A stretch of 64,000 bases of DNA from contig MVAQ01000036.1 of the NCBI GenBank assembly GCA_014825775.1, positions 62,001 to 126,000 of the forward strand, written 5' to 3'. Under the pieces are notes generated by a model that made no database searches, was not told where the DNA came from, and saw only the letters and a program-made list of their open reading frames with translations. Position 1 is the stretch's first letter, and each line of letters opens with the position of its first letter. This stretch comes from Krasilnikovozyma curviuscula. Taxonomy: Eukaryota > Basidiomycota > Tremellomycetes > Cystofilobasidiales > Mrakiaceae. This document shows positions 46,801 to 58,743 of this stretch, piece by piece. Position numbers and translations under genes: made by a program.

Positions 46801-49249
46801 TTGTCGTCTCCTTTCCCCATAGCACGAGCGATCAGTCGACGGTGATTTCTTGCTACTCGAGCTTAGGGAACTTTTGAAAAGAAACAAGACCATCAAAATT
46901 ATCCTCATGTCTGCCACCATCAACCATCAGACCTTCATCGATTACTTCAATGGTGCCCCACTGCTCGAAATCTCAGGACGAACCTTCCCGGTTGAAGATA
47001 TCTACCTCGAAGACTGCATCTCTAAGCTCACCTACCGACCTTCAAATCAAAATTACCGTGGAGGAGGAGGAGGAGTTCAAAAATTGAATGAAGACCAGCT
47101 CAAAGCAATGCGAAGTGACTACGAAAGTCGAGGGCTCGATTCCAACTCCGTCTCTCTCTTAGAAAATATCACAAGATCGGACAACGTCGACTTCAATCTT
47201 GTTGCTGCCGTAGCGAAGTTTGCTTGTGAACAGGAGGAAGGTCAAGGTGGTATCTTAATCTTCTGCTCCGGTGTGATGGAAATCAGAAATTGCATCGACG
47301 CCCTCAGGTCGACGTCCCTCGGTGCTGTCGATATCTTACCGCTGCATGCTAACCTTACATCTGAAGAACAAAAGCGTGTATTCTTGAAAACTAGAAACAG
47401 GAAAATTGTGGTCGCTACGAGTGAGTTGTATAGATAGCATATCACTTCAACGATAGCCAGTCATGCATGACTGACGCTGCGATCCAAACGCAGACATTGC
47501 TGAAACTTCCATCACCATTGACGATATCACGGTTGTCATCGATATTGGAAAAGTCAAAGAAAATCAACACGATCCAGAGCGAAACTTGCAACTACTCGTC
47601 GAAGTCTTCACCAGTAAAGCGGCCGCTAGACAGAGGAAGGGAAGAGCTGGCCGTGTGTCTGCCGGAAGATGTTACAAAATCTACACTCGAAGGGTAGAAG
47701 CTACCAAGATGCAGTCTTTCCCAGTGCCTGAGAGTATGTTGTACTGCCAGTAGTCTTTCCTGCTATCATTTGCTGATCTCTACTCACTTGCTTAGTCCTC
47801 CGAACACCTTTAGAAGCTCTCTTCTTACAAGTCAAAGCCATGCGAGAAGAGGAAGACGTCAAGAAGTTCCTCGGCCAAGCCATCAGTCCTCCTAAGATCG
47901 AAGCTATGGACGCGGCGTGGAAGACGCTCATGGATCTCGGAGCTGTCGAAGGTGAACATGCGACTTCTAAGCTCACTGCTTTAGGACGTCATATGAGCTT
48001 GATTCCTGTCGACTTGAGGTTGGCAAAGGTAATAATTTTCAGCAGTAGTCTCACTAATCATCATCTGACTAGTGTTTGTATCTGGTTGTTGCAGATGTTG
48101 ATTTTGGGCTCCATCTTTGGATGTTTGGATCCAGTCTTATCAATTGCGGCTATTCTCTCTTCAAAGCCATTCTTCACTTCGCCTGTTGATAAGAGGGAGG
48201 AAGCCAGACGGTAAGTATCCTTCGGTCTTGGCTTCCAGAGTACCATACTAAACTCAGTTCTTCTTTTTATAATGTTAACAGAGCTCGCGAGAAGTTTACA
48301 ACAGGAAATTCTGATCTCCTGACTGATGCGAAAGCGTATGAAGAATGCTCAAAGTGTTACTCCTGGAGTGATAGAAGAAAATTCTGTGAAGAAGTAAGTC
48401 ATCAACTGTAGTTGCTCACATTTCCTTTTTTTTTTTTTCACGCTGACATCGCCTCATTTGTCCATGAACCCAAAGAATTTCATTTCTCAGTCCACTTTTA
48501 GAGATGTCTCGACCTTGCGAACTGACTTCGCCAACGCACTGGAAGAAATTGGTTTCTCAGCCCGCTCCTCCAACTCGACCATCAACAAAAACTCTACCAA
48601 CGAGAACCTGGTCAAGAGTGTTGTTCTAGGTGGTCTCTTTCCCCGATGTGCTAGGGTATTGCTCCCTAAGGCTCAGTTCGGGACTGTTGCTTCTGGAAGT
48701 GTTTTGAAGGAGCATGTCGCGAAAGAGATCAAACTGTTTGATCAGACTGAGAGAGTCTTCTTGCATCCAGTGCGTTCAAACTTTGCTGTTCTAATCGGTT
48801 TGCGCTGACTTTTTACCTTGTTTGCGTCAGGGTTCTGTGCTCTTCGGCGAAGCAAAAATATCTTCTGGCTTTTTAGCCTACTTTGCAAAGAACCAAACCA
48901 CAAAGGTATTCTTACGTGACGCTTCAGAAGTGCCTCTCTATGGCCTACTGCTGTTTGGTGGGAAGGTGACCGTTAACCATTTCGCTGGAGGACTGATGGT
49001 TGGGGATGGATGGATCAAGATGAAGGCTTGGACTAGAATCGGGGTATTAGTCAATCAACTGAGGCGATTGGTGAGTCAATCCTGTCAGAGAGAAATGGAG
49101 ACGGATAGATAAGACTGACTCCATTTGTTTGACAGCTCGATGCCCAACTGGAGAACCAGTTTGAAGACCCCAATTCGATACAGGATAATAATCCCGTCAT
49201 TCTTGCTATGCTTGCATTATTAGCTAGAGATGGACTTGCTCCTCCGTAG
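43857..49249 (+). CDS. DEAH-box RNA helicase with RWD domain (DHX29 / yeast YLR419W-like)
   Basis: About 1,440 residues in about 16 exons. The N-terminus MPPKKGTYVKSGA is basic. An RWD-type domain lies around residues 450-560 (EELEAIESVFGAERF start). The helicase core starts near residue 680: motif I GETGSGKTTQTP, motif Ia TQPRRVSALGVA, motif II DEVHERS (DEVH rather than DEAH), motif III MSATIN, and across an intron NIAETSITIDD (motif V) and AARQRKGRAGR (motif VI). Winged-helix, HA2 and OB-type regions follow (APP at the end, stop 49247-49249). RWD plus DEAH core is characteristic of DHX29/YLR419W-like and related helicases; DHX29 assists scanning of structured mRNAs at the ribosome. Assignment to this subgroup is from domain order and length. 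Confidence 0.9.
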
Positions 49250-49530
49250 ATGTGATATCTGATCACCAACCTAGAAATAGACCTTGCTGTTTGCTAGCTT
49301 ATTTCGGAGAAATACCTATAAGACAAGAGGTATTCTAAATTTTCAATGTTTACCCAACAGAGTGTTCTCGTGTCCCTCTCTTTGAGATCCGAATCACGCT
49401 GGGAAAGGTGTACGTCCACATGGCTATTGAGGCGATTTGGTGCCGTGATCTTTCCGACCAGGGACAACCTTCGCTGCCGGTTCGACTGCAGCCACAATTA
49501 TATCCTGTTGTATCCAGCTTATAGAGTCTG

Positions 49531-50449
49531 ATGTCGTTGATCAGTGCTTCAGACTGGTGAGTCGAGCTTTTTCGTTACGACTGCACGAAAGTTCGCCCCT
49601 TTCGAAGTTACTACCGGACGGGCACTGGCATTGGACAGACTGATATCTGTCCCTTCTCAATGGCTTATGTAGGCATGTCAACGCTGGATTCTTACACCCC
49701 TTGGTGCAGGGCTCCATATCCATCGTAGCTCTGTTTCTTTATCTGAGGATAGCGTCGAACAGGACGCTGGTACCGACAACAGTAAGGACAAAGCTGGTTG
49801 GTCCTGTTACTCGACTGTTTTCTAATGGAAGTTCCCTTCTTGTCATACAGATCTTTGCATGGTTGTGTGATGTTGCCTTAGGATCGACTTTGGTAAGAGA
49901 TACTACCGGGGTCGTTGCCTGGTATTTATTTGGAAGTTAACAGACTGTATACCTTAATTTAGAGCAGAGTAATCACAGAACCTTCTCTACCTCTCACTAG
50001 AGGTCTGCTGTCTTTAGCCATACTGCTCTTCTTTGAGTATCTGAGCTCTTGGTTGGGCAGCCACAGCGCTACACTGGACTTTTTGATAAAGCGGCGTCCA
50101 CTGCTCATTGTGTTCAGAGGGAAGGTTGTCAGGAGGAAGATGAGGAGCCACCGGTGCGTCGTTGTCACTTTGGAAGAGCCTCGCTGAGCGCTCAAAGTTT
50201 AACAATTCGTTTTCTTCGTCAAACAACAGCTTTGCCCCTTCAGGTGTGAGATTAGCGATGCGGTCAAAAGGCCTGCATAGCTTGTCACAAATCGAGGCTC
50301 TCGTGGTAGAGGCCAACGGGACCTTGTCCATCATCAATAGGCTTCCACTGGAATTGGAGGCGACGGGGGCAGAGTCTTGTCGAGATGTTAAGGGATATTT
50401 GGAGAGGGTTAACGGGAAGGTGTTTGAAGAAGATCAAGACGATTTCTAG
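49531..50449 (+). CDS. YetF/DUF421-like membrane protein
   Basis: A five-exon model reads MSLISASD/WHVNAGFLHPLVQGSISIV, then LFLYLRIASNRTLVPTT/IFAWLCDVALGSTL, then SRVITEPSLPLTRGLLSLAI with LLFFEYLSSWLGSHS, then LDFLIKRRPLLIVFRGKVV, and after an intron (50154-50229) FAPSGVRLAMRSKGLHSLSQ, IEALVVEANGTLSII. All splice phases agree. The pattern (three helices, then RRPxLIVxRGKVV, then an alpha/beta domain with VEANGTLSI) is that of DUF421/YetF, a family best known from bacteria with unknown function. The C-terminus is Glu/Asp-rich, stop 50447-50449. Length is about 205 residues. Confidence 0.75.
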
Positions 50450-50917
50450 AAGGATTTTAGACAAGGAAGAGCGGTTCTGTTACAATTAGAATGCGAGTCG
50501 CGCGGGGATGCTGTTGTTTGTTAGGTAAAACAACTGATATATTTTTGGTTGAATTATAAACCATCTTCGTTATAAATTGCATCTTCATGCGAGTCTGTAT
50601 ATCCCTGGACCGCTTGAAAAGTTGTTCCTCGACCTGCGCTACTCCACCAAAACATGTCTGCTGTGAACAGGAGGTCCAGGAGCGAAGCGATGCTGCTCAC
50701 AGCCATCTCGCACCAATGTTCATCCAAACTTCCAACATCTAGGCTCTAACGAGTGGTTTCCTCCAATTTTAAAGCCTGCTGAGAAGAAGGCAGGTGAGTC
50801 ACGTCGCGCAGCTGGTTTCATCGTCCCGACCGAAGAAGGAAACGGCTCACCTGCTGCAGCGTTCTATTCTGTTGGGGAGTAGGTTTGGCTGTACCTCTAA
50901 ACCACGACATCTGGGAA
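50450..50917. other. Intergenic region before the Munc13-like gene
   Basis: About 470 bases; includes the likely promoter. An upstream non-coding or short coding exon of the next gene is possible because an AG acceptor lies near 50,882. Nothing else recognised. Confidence 0.35.
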
Positions 50918-53900
50918 ATGATTCGTCCTCCTTCAAGCCCGTCATCCAAAGGTCTTGGTCTTGGTCTTGGTCTTGACAGCGGGTCGAGCTATCAAAGAGA
51001 GCAGAGCTCCGTTTCACGAGCTCCCCCTTCGCCTTCACTGTCCTTCACATTCTCACCCCCACCACCCGACAACCCCAGCAAGAGTGGTAACTCCCAGGGT
51101 CAGGGAAATAATGCAGATGCGTATTTCTACGCTCTCAAAGTTGCGTGAGTAATTTCCTTCAGTGTTTGTGAGAATGATTTGGTGGGGCAGAGCGGGAAGC
51201 TGGAATGCGCAAACAAATGGACGACAACTTTCTGAGCCCCCAAAATGATAGATATGGGGCTGTATGAGGTACTGTTCTGCAGCACAAAGAGCTCAGGCTG
51301 TGATTACTCAAGGCTCATCTTCCAAACGGCTACAATTCTGCGCTGTTGCTGTCCGCCACTCTTTCGTGCAGTCTCTCCAAGTATACGTTACACCTGTTCT
51401 TTGTATCGCTGACTGACCTTTACTTTCCTTTCACTTTAGTCATATAGATGAGATCCTCACCCGTGCTCGTTCACAGCCCCAAAACTCTCCTCGTCCCGCG
51501 TCAGTCAATTCATTCAGCAGCAATGGCACTAGCTACGATAAGCGGCAATCTTCTTCAACCAGCCACCATGCACCATCTTCACCACCGTTAAATGTAGGAA
51601 AAGAGAAAGCTTTTAAACCAGCCAAACTGCCAAAGGAATTTTGGAAACAGTTGGTCCAGTTCCTTGCTGCGGATCTGACCAAAATAAGCGCGTCCGGCTC
51701 AGCTATGGGGATGGAAGGCAAAGCGTTTCTGTCGGTTGCTAGTGGGTTTTTTACGATGATTGAGGAGAAGAAGAGCCTGAGGAAAGAAAGAATGTGGAAA
51801 GAAGTCATTGAAGGTGGGCTCCGTTAAACCCGTGTGTGATCCTGCAACGGGCGATATCTGACACATTCACGTCCTATAAGCTTTTACTTTGTCGGCTCAT
51901 CAAAGTTTGGCTCCATTTCCTCGAGGACCAGCAACCGAGTTCAGAGTTCATAAACAGCGGTTCCTCATCATCTGCACCAATGTCCTTCGCAGCTTACTCG
52001 ATGGCCGGGATGAAGAAGATGTAGAGAGGATGGGAAGATTAGAGCGGGAGATGTATGCTGAGCCATCCATAGACTTAGGTTCACCACCACCAGCACCGGA
52101 GAAGAAGAAGCTCTTCAGTCGCAGCCCTGTCCCAGCGCAGATCGACCTATCAGGTGCCGTCGAAAACTTCCCACCAAATAAGCTTAAAGAAACCACTGGT
52201 CGCTTGTTCAATATCCACCCTAGTCGCCTGGAACAAGACTGGATAGCTATCAAGCAGTCACCACACTACAATATGACAGCTTGGCAGAACGATCTTAAGA
52301 TCCTCCTCTCCAAATGCGCACGACAACAGCCTAGCTCAGCTCGAGCAGAAGAATTTATGAACCTCCAAACTGAAATTGAGGAACTCAACCGACTGTTCCC
52401 AAGCCTTCACACTACACCAATACAAGGTGCTATCCCGCTGAGTCCCGCGTTAAGCGATCGAAGTAGAAGAAGCAGTACGAGATCCAACAGCTCTTCGATC
52501 GATCGATCCCCTCGAATCATCTCCGGTCCCACTTTTAGTGTAGCTGGGAAACTGTCTCCTGATATGAGGGCTGGTGAGGACTTTTTCCATAACGCTCAGT
52601 CGCCAGCGTCACCTCCAATGTCTCACTTCAACCGAGAGCTCTCAATCATACCACCTGCATCCTCTGTTAAATCTGTCTATCGCTTGTTGATAGACCAATC
52701 TCTTGTGTGCCAGTCTCATCCGGAAGTCCAAGAACTTATAAGGAAATGTGAAGAGTTCTGGAGGCTAGACACAGAGACCAAGTTGGTGGTCACCCTAGTC
52801 AGTGCTGTCAATGGGTGGGATGAAGGAAGGAAAGGGGGTGGTGAGGCTATGGAAGCATCACTGAGAGAGCTCAGTTCCATAAGATGGGACTGGAGTCGAG
52901 CGGATGATGAGAACCGATCAAGTCTCGCAGCATCTCTCTTGCAACTCTTGTCGACGTTACGAACCATCTTTGCGGACTATCTCCGTGATTTATCCACATC
53001 AGCAACTCCACCTCAACCTTCCAGATCTCTTACCCTCCTACCGATCGTTACCAGCCTTCCTTTCTTGCCTCAAATTGGAATCGATATTACCTCAGAGTTC
53101 AAAGAGATCGCAGCTCAGCTTCATACACTTGCAGTCGAGACTTACTGCTTGCAGGTGGTCGAATTCTTGAGTGCCAATGGTGACGCCGAAGTGAAAGGAT
53201 TTGAAGGCCTAGCAGGGTGGATTGAAACATCGACGAAGAACACGATGAGTGCTTTCCCAAGACCGATCGCTGGAATAAACATCGCCGGAGCGTTACGTAA
53301 GTACCCCTTTTCCCCCTCGGAGTGTACAAACACACTCTCTGATTAGATTTTATGGAGTACAGTGTCCAAACAACTTCCCATCTTTTACGCCGAAATGTCG
53401 GTACTCGATAAACCAAAATCTGGGGGTAAAACTGTGGAAGACATTTTTCCGTTGTACACCATCGTAGGAAGACTCCACCAGCTCTGGAGTCAAGTTTGCC
53501 CAGAGTAAGATCCAAGCTGGTTCCTTCAAGATGTTCTGCTGACGCGTGCCTCCTCCTCTTCGTAGTGTGGAATCCCAATTCGATATCAACTCGTTCTTTG
53601 AACCTCATGTCATCTCTTGGCTGGAGAATACAGATGAAATCGAAACCTCAAAATGGGTTAACAGAGCTGTTGCATTCGACAATTGGACTCCAGACGGACC
53701 TGGTCTCTGCTCCAGCTCCGTTATCGACCTCTTCCAGTTCATCAGAGAATCCGTCGCAATCGTCCTCTCAGATCTGCCTCTGGCTGAATATCCAAGGGCA
53801 GTATACACCGTCGATCTAGCCAAGAGCACATCCTCGGCTCTCAACCAGTACTCGCAGCTTCTTCAAACTCTGTTCGACATGGAACTGTCAACCTCTGTCC

Positions 53901-55723
53901 CAGGTGGCCCTCAAGACTCGATACCAGCCGTCACCAATGGCAAAGCTTCCGCTTGGCTCGCCAAAGGCAAACAAGCTGCTAACAAAGCTATTGCAGCGGC
54001 GTCCTCAAAAGGAAAGCAAGGGTATGTTATCTCTTCACAGACGTGCGTCAAGATCAACGACATTGGAGCTGCTCGAGCATCGCTCCAAGATCTCAGAGAG
54101 ACGATGCGACCAGAAGAGTGTGCTGAAACTATTCGAAGAAACAAGCTCAATCGAAAAATCGAAACCGAGGATTCGCAAGGGCATGACTTCATTGTAAAAA
54201 TTGTTCGAGGAGAAGATCTGTTTAGTAAAAGTCTCACCAAGCCCGCTGACGGGTTGGTGATTGTGACTGAGGTTGAGAGTGGAAAGAGAGCGCTCAAGAC
54301 GAGAACGATCCTTGTGAGTCGTATCCCGATCCACTTATACTATTTGGATTTCAACCAAAGTTGTTACAGGACACTGTTACTCCGAGGTGGGACGAAACCT
54401 TCGAGGCGAACGTCACAACACCAGTCACCTACGACCTTTCCGCTTTTGACCGCTATCTCGTTGGCAAACACGATCTCATCGGTAAATCAACCTTCACTCT
54501 AAATCCAAAGCGCTTTACAGATAACCAGACGCATAACGTCTGGATCACCTTGAGTCCTCGAGGGCGAGTATTGATCCGTGTCACGATGGTTGGCTCTCAG
54601 CACAGCGTGTCTCACCATCTAGAGCGCGCTCGGAGAAATCTGGATCAGGCTGAAGAAGAAATGATTCGGAGACTGGTTGAAAAGGTACTGCCTTTTCTTT
54701 TGACCAAATGTCTGCCTCAACTAACTCAAGCTCTGCATCGGTCCAGATGTCTGAAGTATCCAAATCCGTCATCTCGCGTTCAGCAATTAACACGCTCATG
54801 AAAAATGCTGCGAAAGGTAAAAGGACCCCTGGTCAAGTTCGACCTACCGACGAAGACGTCGACGCCAGCTTGCTTCCGCTGACGGGTTATTTGGACCAAA
54901 GTGTAAGCTCGCACTTATTTTTCGTATTGGTGACCGCCGCTCAATACTGTTTTTCAATTCTAGCTTGCTACGTTCAATAATTCTTTTGCTGAAAATTTGA
55001 AGGAAGAAGTAATGCTTCAGCTTTGGAAGAGCTTACTCGACATCATTCTTGGTGAGCAGGGAATCGTTTGCTGACGCCAACGAGGCCGAAAGAGTTATAC
55101 TGATATTGTTATCATTGTGAGAATAGGTGTGATGTGTCCTCCTCTTTCAGACAAAGAGTCTTCTATGGAACCCTTGACGCCTCTAGAGATTGATGTCATG
55201 TTCAAGGTAAGCATTCAAAGCCTTCACCAGGCTTTGTTTTCCCAGGCTGACCACCTAATTTTCTGTCCGCAGTATGTCAAAATCCTCAAAGCTTTCTTGA
55301 ATGCCTCCGAAGACGGTATCGAACATGGTGTCTCGCTTCGAAAGCTCGAAAACTCTCAGTACCGGGACCTTTTGTTGTTCGCGAAGTTCAACGACCTCAA
55401 CACCCAACTTCTTCGAGAGAAAGCTTCTGCGGCCGTTAAGGGCGCTGTACGAAGCATTCCTACCAAAGCTGGAATGGCGTCGTTGAATAGTAAGAGTTCG
55501 GGCCTCAGTGCAATGGCTGGAGGTGAAGAGAGTGATGAGCAACAGGCGGAGGTCCTCTTGAGGATCTTGATGATGCGTCCTGGTACAAGTGAATTCTTGG
55601 CTCATCAGAATGAGGTGATTCTGATTTTCTGTTTATTCTCCTTGATTGCTTGGTGCTGATGTTTTCTTTGATTGGCAGGTCTTGAACAAGGCGCGGCGAT
55701 CAGTTGCTGCCACATTTCTTTGA
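50918..55723 (+). CDS. Munc13/Ync13-like protein with C2 and MHD domains
   Basis: Large protein of about 1,300 residues. The N-terminus (MIRPPSSPSSKGLGLGLGL) is Ser/Pro-rich and includes a GL run coded by a hexamer repeat. HIDEILTRARSQPQNSPR and LPKEFWKQLVQFLAADLTK follow, then GPATEFRVHKQRFLIICTNV. The MUN/MHD1-like region includes DIFPLYTIVGRLHQLWSQV and EPHVISWLENTDEIETSKWV. A C2 domain follows (DFIVKIVRGEDLFSK, TVTPRWDETFEANV, DLIGKSTFTLNPKRF), then an MHD2-like helix set (DVMFKYVKILKAFLNASEDG, GVSLRKLENSQYRDLLLFAK) and the end RSVAATFL (stop 55721-55723). MHD1-C2-MHD2 is the fungal Munc13-like order, as in S. pombe Ync13, acting at sites of exocytosis and cytokinesis. The start at 50918 is uncertain. 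Confidence 0.85.
50951..50974 (+). repeat. Hexamer repeat GGTCTT x4 encoding a Gly-Leu run
   Basis: Four exact copies in the first exon of the Munc13-like gene. In-frame, so copy-number change would only alter the number of Gly-Leu pairs. Confidence 0.85.
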
Positions 55724-56272
55724 ATGGTCACCTCCCTCCTAGTCCTCAGATTATCATTACTTGTACTTCAACCTCTACAATTATACTCTAATTTACATAC
55801 CATACTACCTGCATGATCACGAGCAATGTTGTTTACGCTGTACTCTAGGGCGTATTGCACCGACTTTCGAAAGTTTGGATTCACTCACCTTAACGTATTT
55901 AACAGAGATACTGTTTTGTCCTTTCTTGTTCGAGATCCATACGAGTGACCTCACGCGTTGCTTTAGAGTTTAGAGCCACAAGCAAGCAATTTTCGCCGTA
56001 ATTAACTGTTTTCTTGTGCCTCGTTACGATATCTTCTCCTCTTTTTCTACAACAAACACCAAAAAGTACATCCTTCAAGTAAATAAGCAAACCCATAATT
56101 ATCATTGAGTAACAACAGCAGGGCTTAGCTACGACATTTGGGGTGCTTTGTTGCATCTTGAAAACTCGCAGCTCCTCAATCAGAACGCCAGGCAGGGCAG
56201 GGTCGAAGGTACTAGAGCAACTGGATAAGCAACAGCACCGGAGTGAGAAGCAGTACATCATATCCTAGTACG
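55724..56272. other. Intergenic region, Munc13-like gene to glycosyltransferase
   Basis: About 550 bases, AT-rich near 55,740-55,810 (terminator) and a probable promoter near 56,000-56,270. No gene recognised. Confidence 0.4.
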
Positions 56273-58343
56273 ATGCAGCAGGCTATCAAGTTCTTCACCA
56301 GGCCGTCGTCGAGCCGGACATTTGTGACGTTCTTCCTCATCACGCTCTTTGTGATTACAGCCTACTCGATGGTTCTGTCACCTAACTGGCTGCTCTCTGG
56401 CGAGAAGAGTGTCATTCCTGAGGAGAAAGAGTGGTCCCCTCAGGACAATACATTCTACGGCGAAGGAGACGAACTCTCTCCCCTGGCACCAGCCCATACC
56501 GGATCTGGCTCGACGGTCGACATTCCTTCAATTGATGAAGAAAGCGACCCAGCGCTGGACTATGGTGTAGAGAGCCCCGGTACTACGGTTGATCCCGAAG
56601 ACACTGAAGATGACTCAGACTACCTCACCGCACCTGAGGTCCTCGTCGAAGTTTGGGATGGAAATCCAAACTCCCCAGTCGCTTTTTTGCATAACTCGTC
56701 CGGCGTATACAAGGACATGGATAAATGGGAAGCTGGTGGTTGGAGGCTGAATGGACTAAGGAAGCACACACTGCATAATACTGTCTTGTAAGAGGGTGCT
56801 AGCCTTTTGGTCTCTGTCCTGCCGCCAAAGGAATGAAAGACCTGACACGCCGCCTTACCTTCTCAGCATGTCATCCTGTAACTATGGCCATGCAGACTTC
56901 GCGTACGTTTCTTAGAATCCCTCTCTTGCAGACTTGAGTTTGCTGATATCATCTCGTCCCCCTCTGTTCTCAGCGTCAATTTCCTCTGCACGGCGCACCT
57001 CGACCTCTCCTCAACTGCTCCACCTTACAAACACCTTCTCGTCGCACAAGACCTACAAGCTCTGAACTTCCTCCGAACGCTCTCTGTTAACACGATGGAC
57101 GGCTCCGCCATCGGCCTGTCCGCTGCAGATGGCACAGAAGCTGGCTTTAGGACTCAGGCGTTTAACAACATTGTCCAGGCCAAGGTTAAGGCCGCGCTGT
57201 GGGCGTTAAAAAGTGGAAGAAATGTGTTCTTCAGTGATGTCGATATCGGCTTCTTAGATGATCCAGTAAAGTACCTTCATAACGACGTAAGTATGTTCGA
57301 CGTTGGTTCTACTTGAACACCCAATTTTAAAGGTTTTTTCTTCAACCCAGATTGACTTCCAGGCCCAACCCAACTTTTATAAGAACGAAATGAACTACGG
57401 CGATGAACTGAACACTGGGTTCTACTTCCTTAAGGCGACGCACAAGACGATACGCCTCCTCGAAGAAGTGCTGCTGGCGTGTGAAAAGGATCCCACCGTC
57501 GATGATCAGACTCGTAAGTAGAAGGTGGCTCTGTGAGTATTTATTCTTCTTCTGACCCGGTCATTCTTCCTTTTGAACAGATTGGGCGACCGTGCTGAGA
57601 AAGTGGTGGCTGATAGAAGGATGGGCATCGTACAGTGGAACTCCGGCGTCTCCTGTCAATGTAAGCTGCGCCTGTTTCAGAATACGTTCCCGCCATGGTT
57701 TCGATTACTAAACTTTTTTCATACTTTTTCTGTATCTCTCCATAGATTCCTGTCATCTACCACCCACTCACTTTTGTAAATCTAGACGTGATGCAGTTCC
57801 CACCAGGTCTCGTTTATGGTATGTCTCTCATTACCTACAGTTCCAGGATCATCCAATGTTAAAACTTTACAACCCACACTTGTCCCCCGTCGCAGTATGG
57901 AACCACGAAAAGTACAAAGAAGCGGCTCGAATCTTGGGGAAACCCGAGAAGCCCGTGATCGCGCACGTCAATTTCATGGCGGGCCATTTCCAAAAGAAAA
58001 ACGGACTGAAGGCACTCGGTCTGTGGAACTTGGACGATGAGAAGTTTGCGCTGTGGCAGGAGAGGTGGAATCATGGTGTGGATGTGCTCGATGGTGACGA
58101 GAGGGTTCAAGGGGAGGAAATTTGGAAGAGGTTGTGTAAGAAAGGACCCCCTCTGAACCTGACCGATTATCAAGGTGTGTTTGTTTTTCGTTTCCATGTG
58201 TGTTGGTGTTCGTGAAGGCACTGATCCCTCCCACCTGTAATCTTCCCCATGCAGATTCGCCGATGACATCGCATGAGGACGAAGGGCTGAAGGCTCTAGC
58301 TGCGGAGATAGCATCGGCCAAGGGAGTCGACCTCAATGAGTAG
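56273..58343 (+). CDS. Type II membrane glycosyltransferase, nucleotide-diphospho-sugar transferase family
   Basis: The N-terminus MQQAIKFFTRPSSS is followed by one hydrophobic helix (TFVTFFLITLFVITAYSMV), a signal-anchor typical of Golgi type II enzymes. An acidic stem follows (VDPEDTEDDSDYL). The lumenal domain has the marker GRNVFFSDVDIGFLDDP, a DXD-type metal/sugar-nucleotide site, with HLLVAQDLQALNFLR before and NYGDELNTGFYFLKATH and VIAHVNFMAGHFQKK after, as in the Nucleotid_trans (PF03407-type) family. The last exon ends ASAKGVDLNE (stop 58341-58343). Six or seven introns are required. The family includes capsule and wall polysaccharide enzymes in Cryptococcus relatives; the substrate here is unknown. 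Confidence 0.8.
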
Positions 58344-58743
58344 GGTGAGTTGGAAGTGGGGAAAGAGCGGTCGCCTTCGACTTGGGCTACAGTTTGCATA
58401 AGATATTTGTGGGTGTTAAGAGATTCCAAAACCTTGTTGTTCCATATACTTGCATCGCGACCTTTTTCTTCTTTCGTATTTAATAGAGTGTCCAGTTGCT
58501 GTTTTCGCTGCATAGAGAGAGAGAGAAAGAGAGAAAGCAAGCTTTCTTCGGAGGAAACGTTCGAGGATGCCTCGGAGAGTCCCGCGAGCCTCGGCGATTG
58601 GGGTTAAATATCAACAAAGGCAGCATAATAAATCTCTCGCCCCACTTCAAACCATCAACGAAAATATCAACCAGTTTTCCACCTCTCTCGCTCTTCCTCT
58701 TTCTCTCCTCTCTTCTCCTAGTCAACCTATCTGCCCTCACCTG
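58344..58743. other. Intergenic region with pyrimidine-rich leader
   Basis: About 400 bases. A GAGAGA tract (58,515-58,534) and a long CT-rich tract (58,680-58,730) precede the NmrA-like start. An ATG at 58567 is in frame but gives a non-conserved N-terminal extension; I prefer 58744. Confidence 0.45.

Noticed and set aside
58567..58743. N-terminal extension of the NmrA-like protein from an upstream ATG
   Set aside because: It is coded by a CT-rich leader, has no conserved motif, and family members begin close to the Rossmann motif; the ATG at 58744 fits better.
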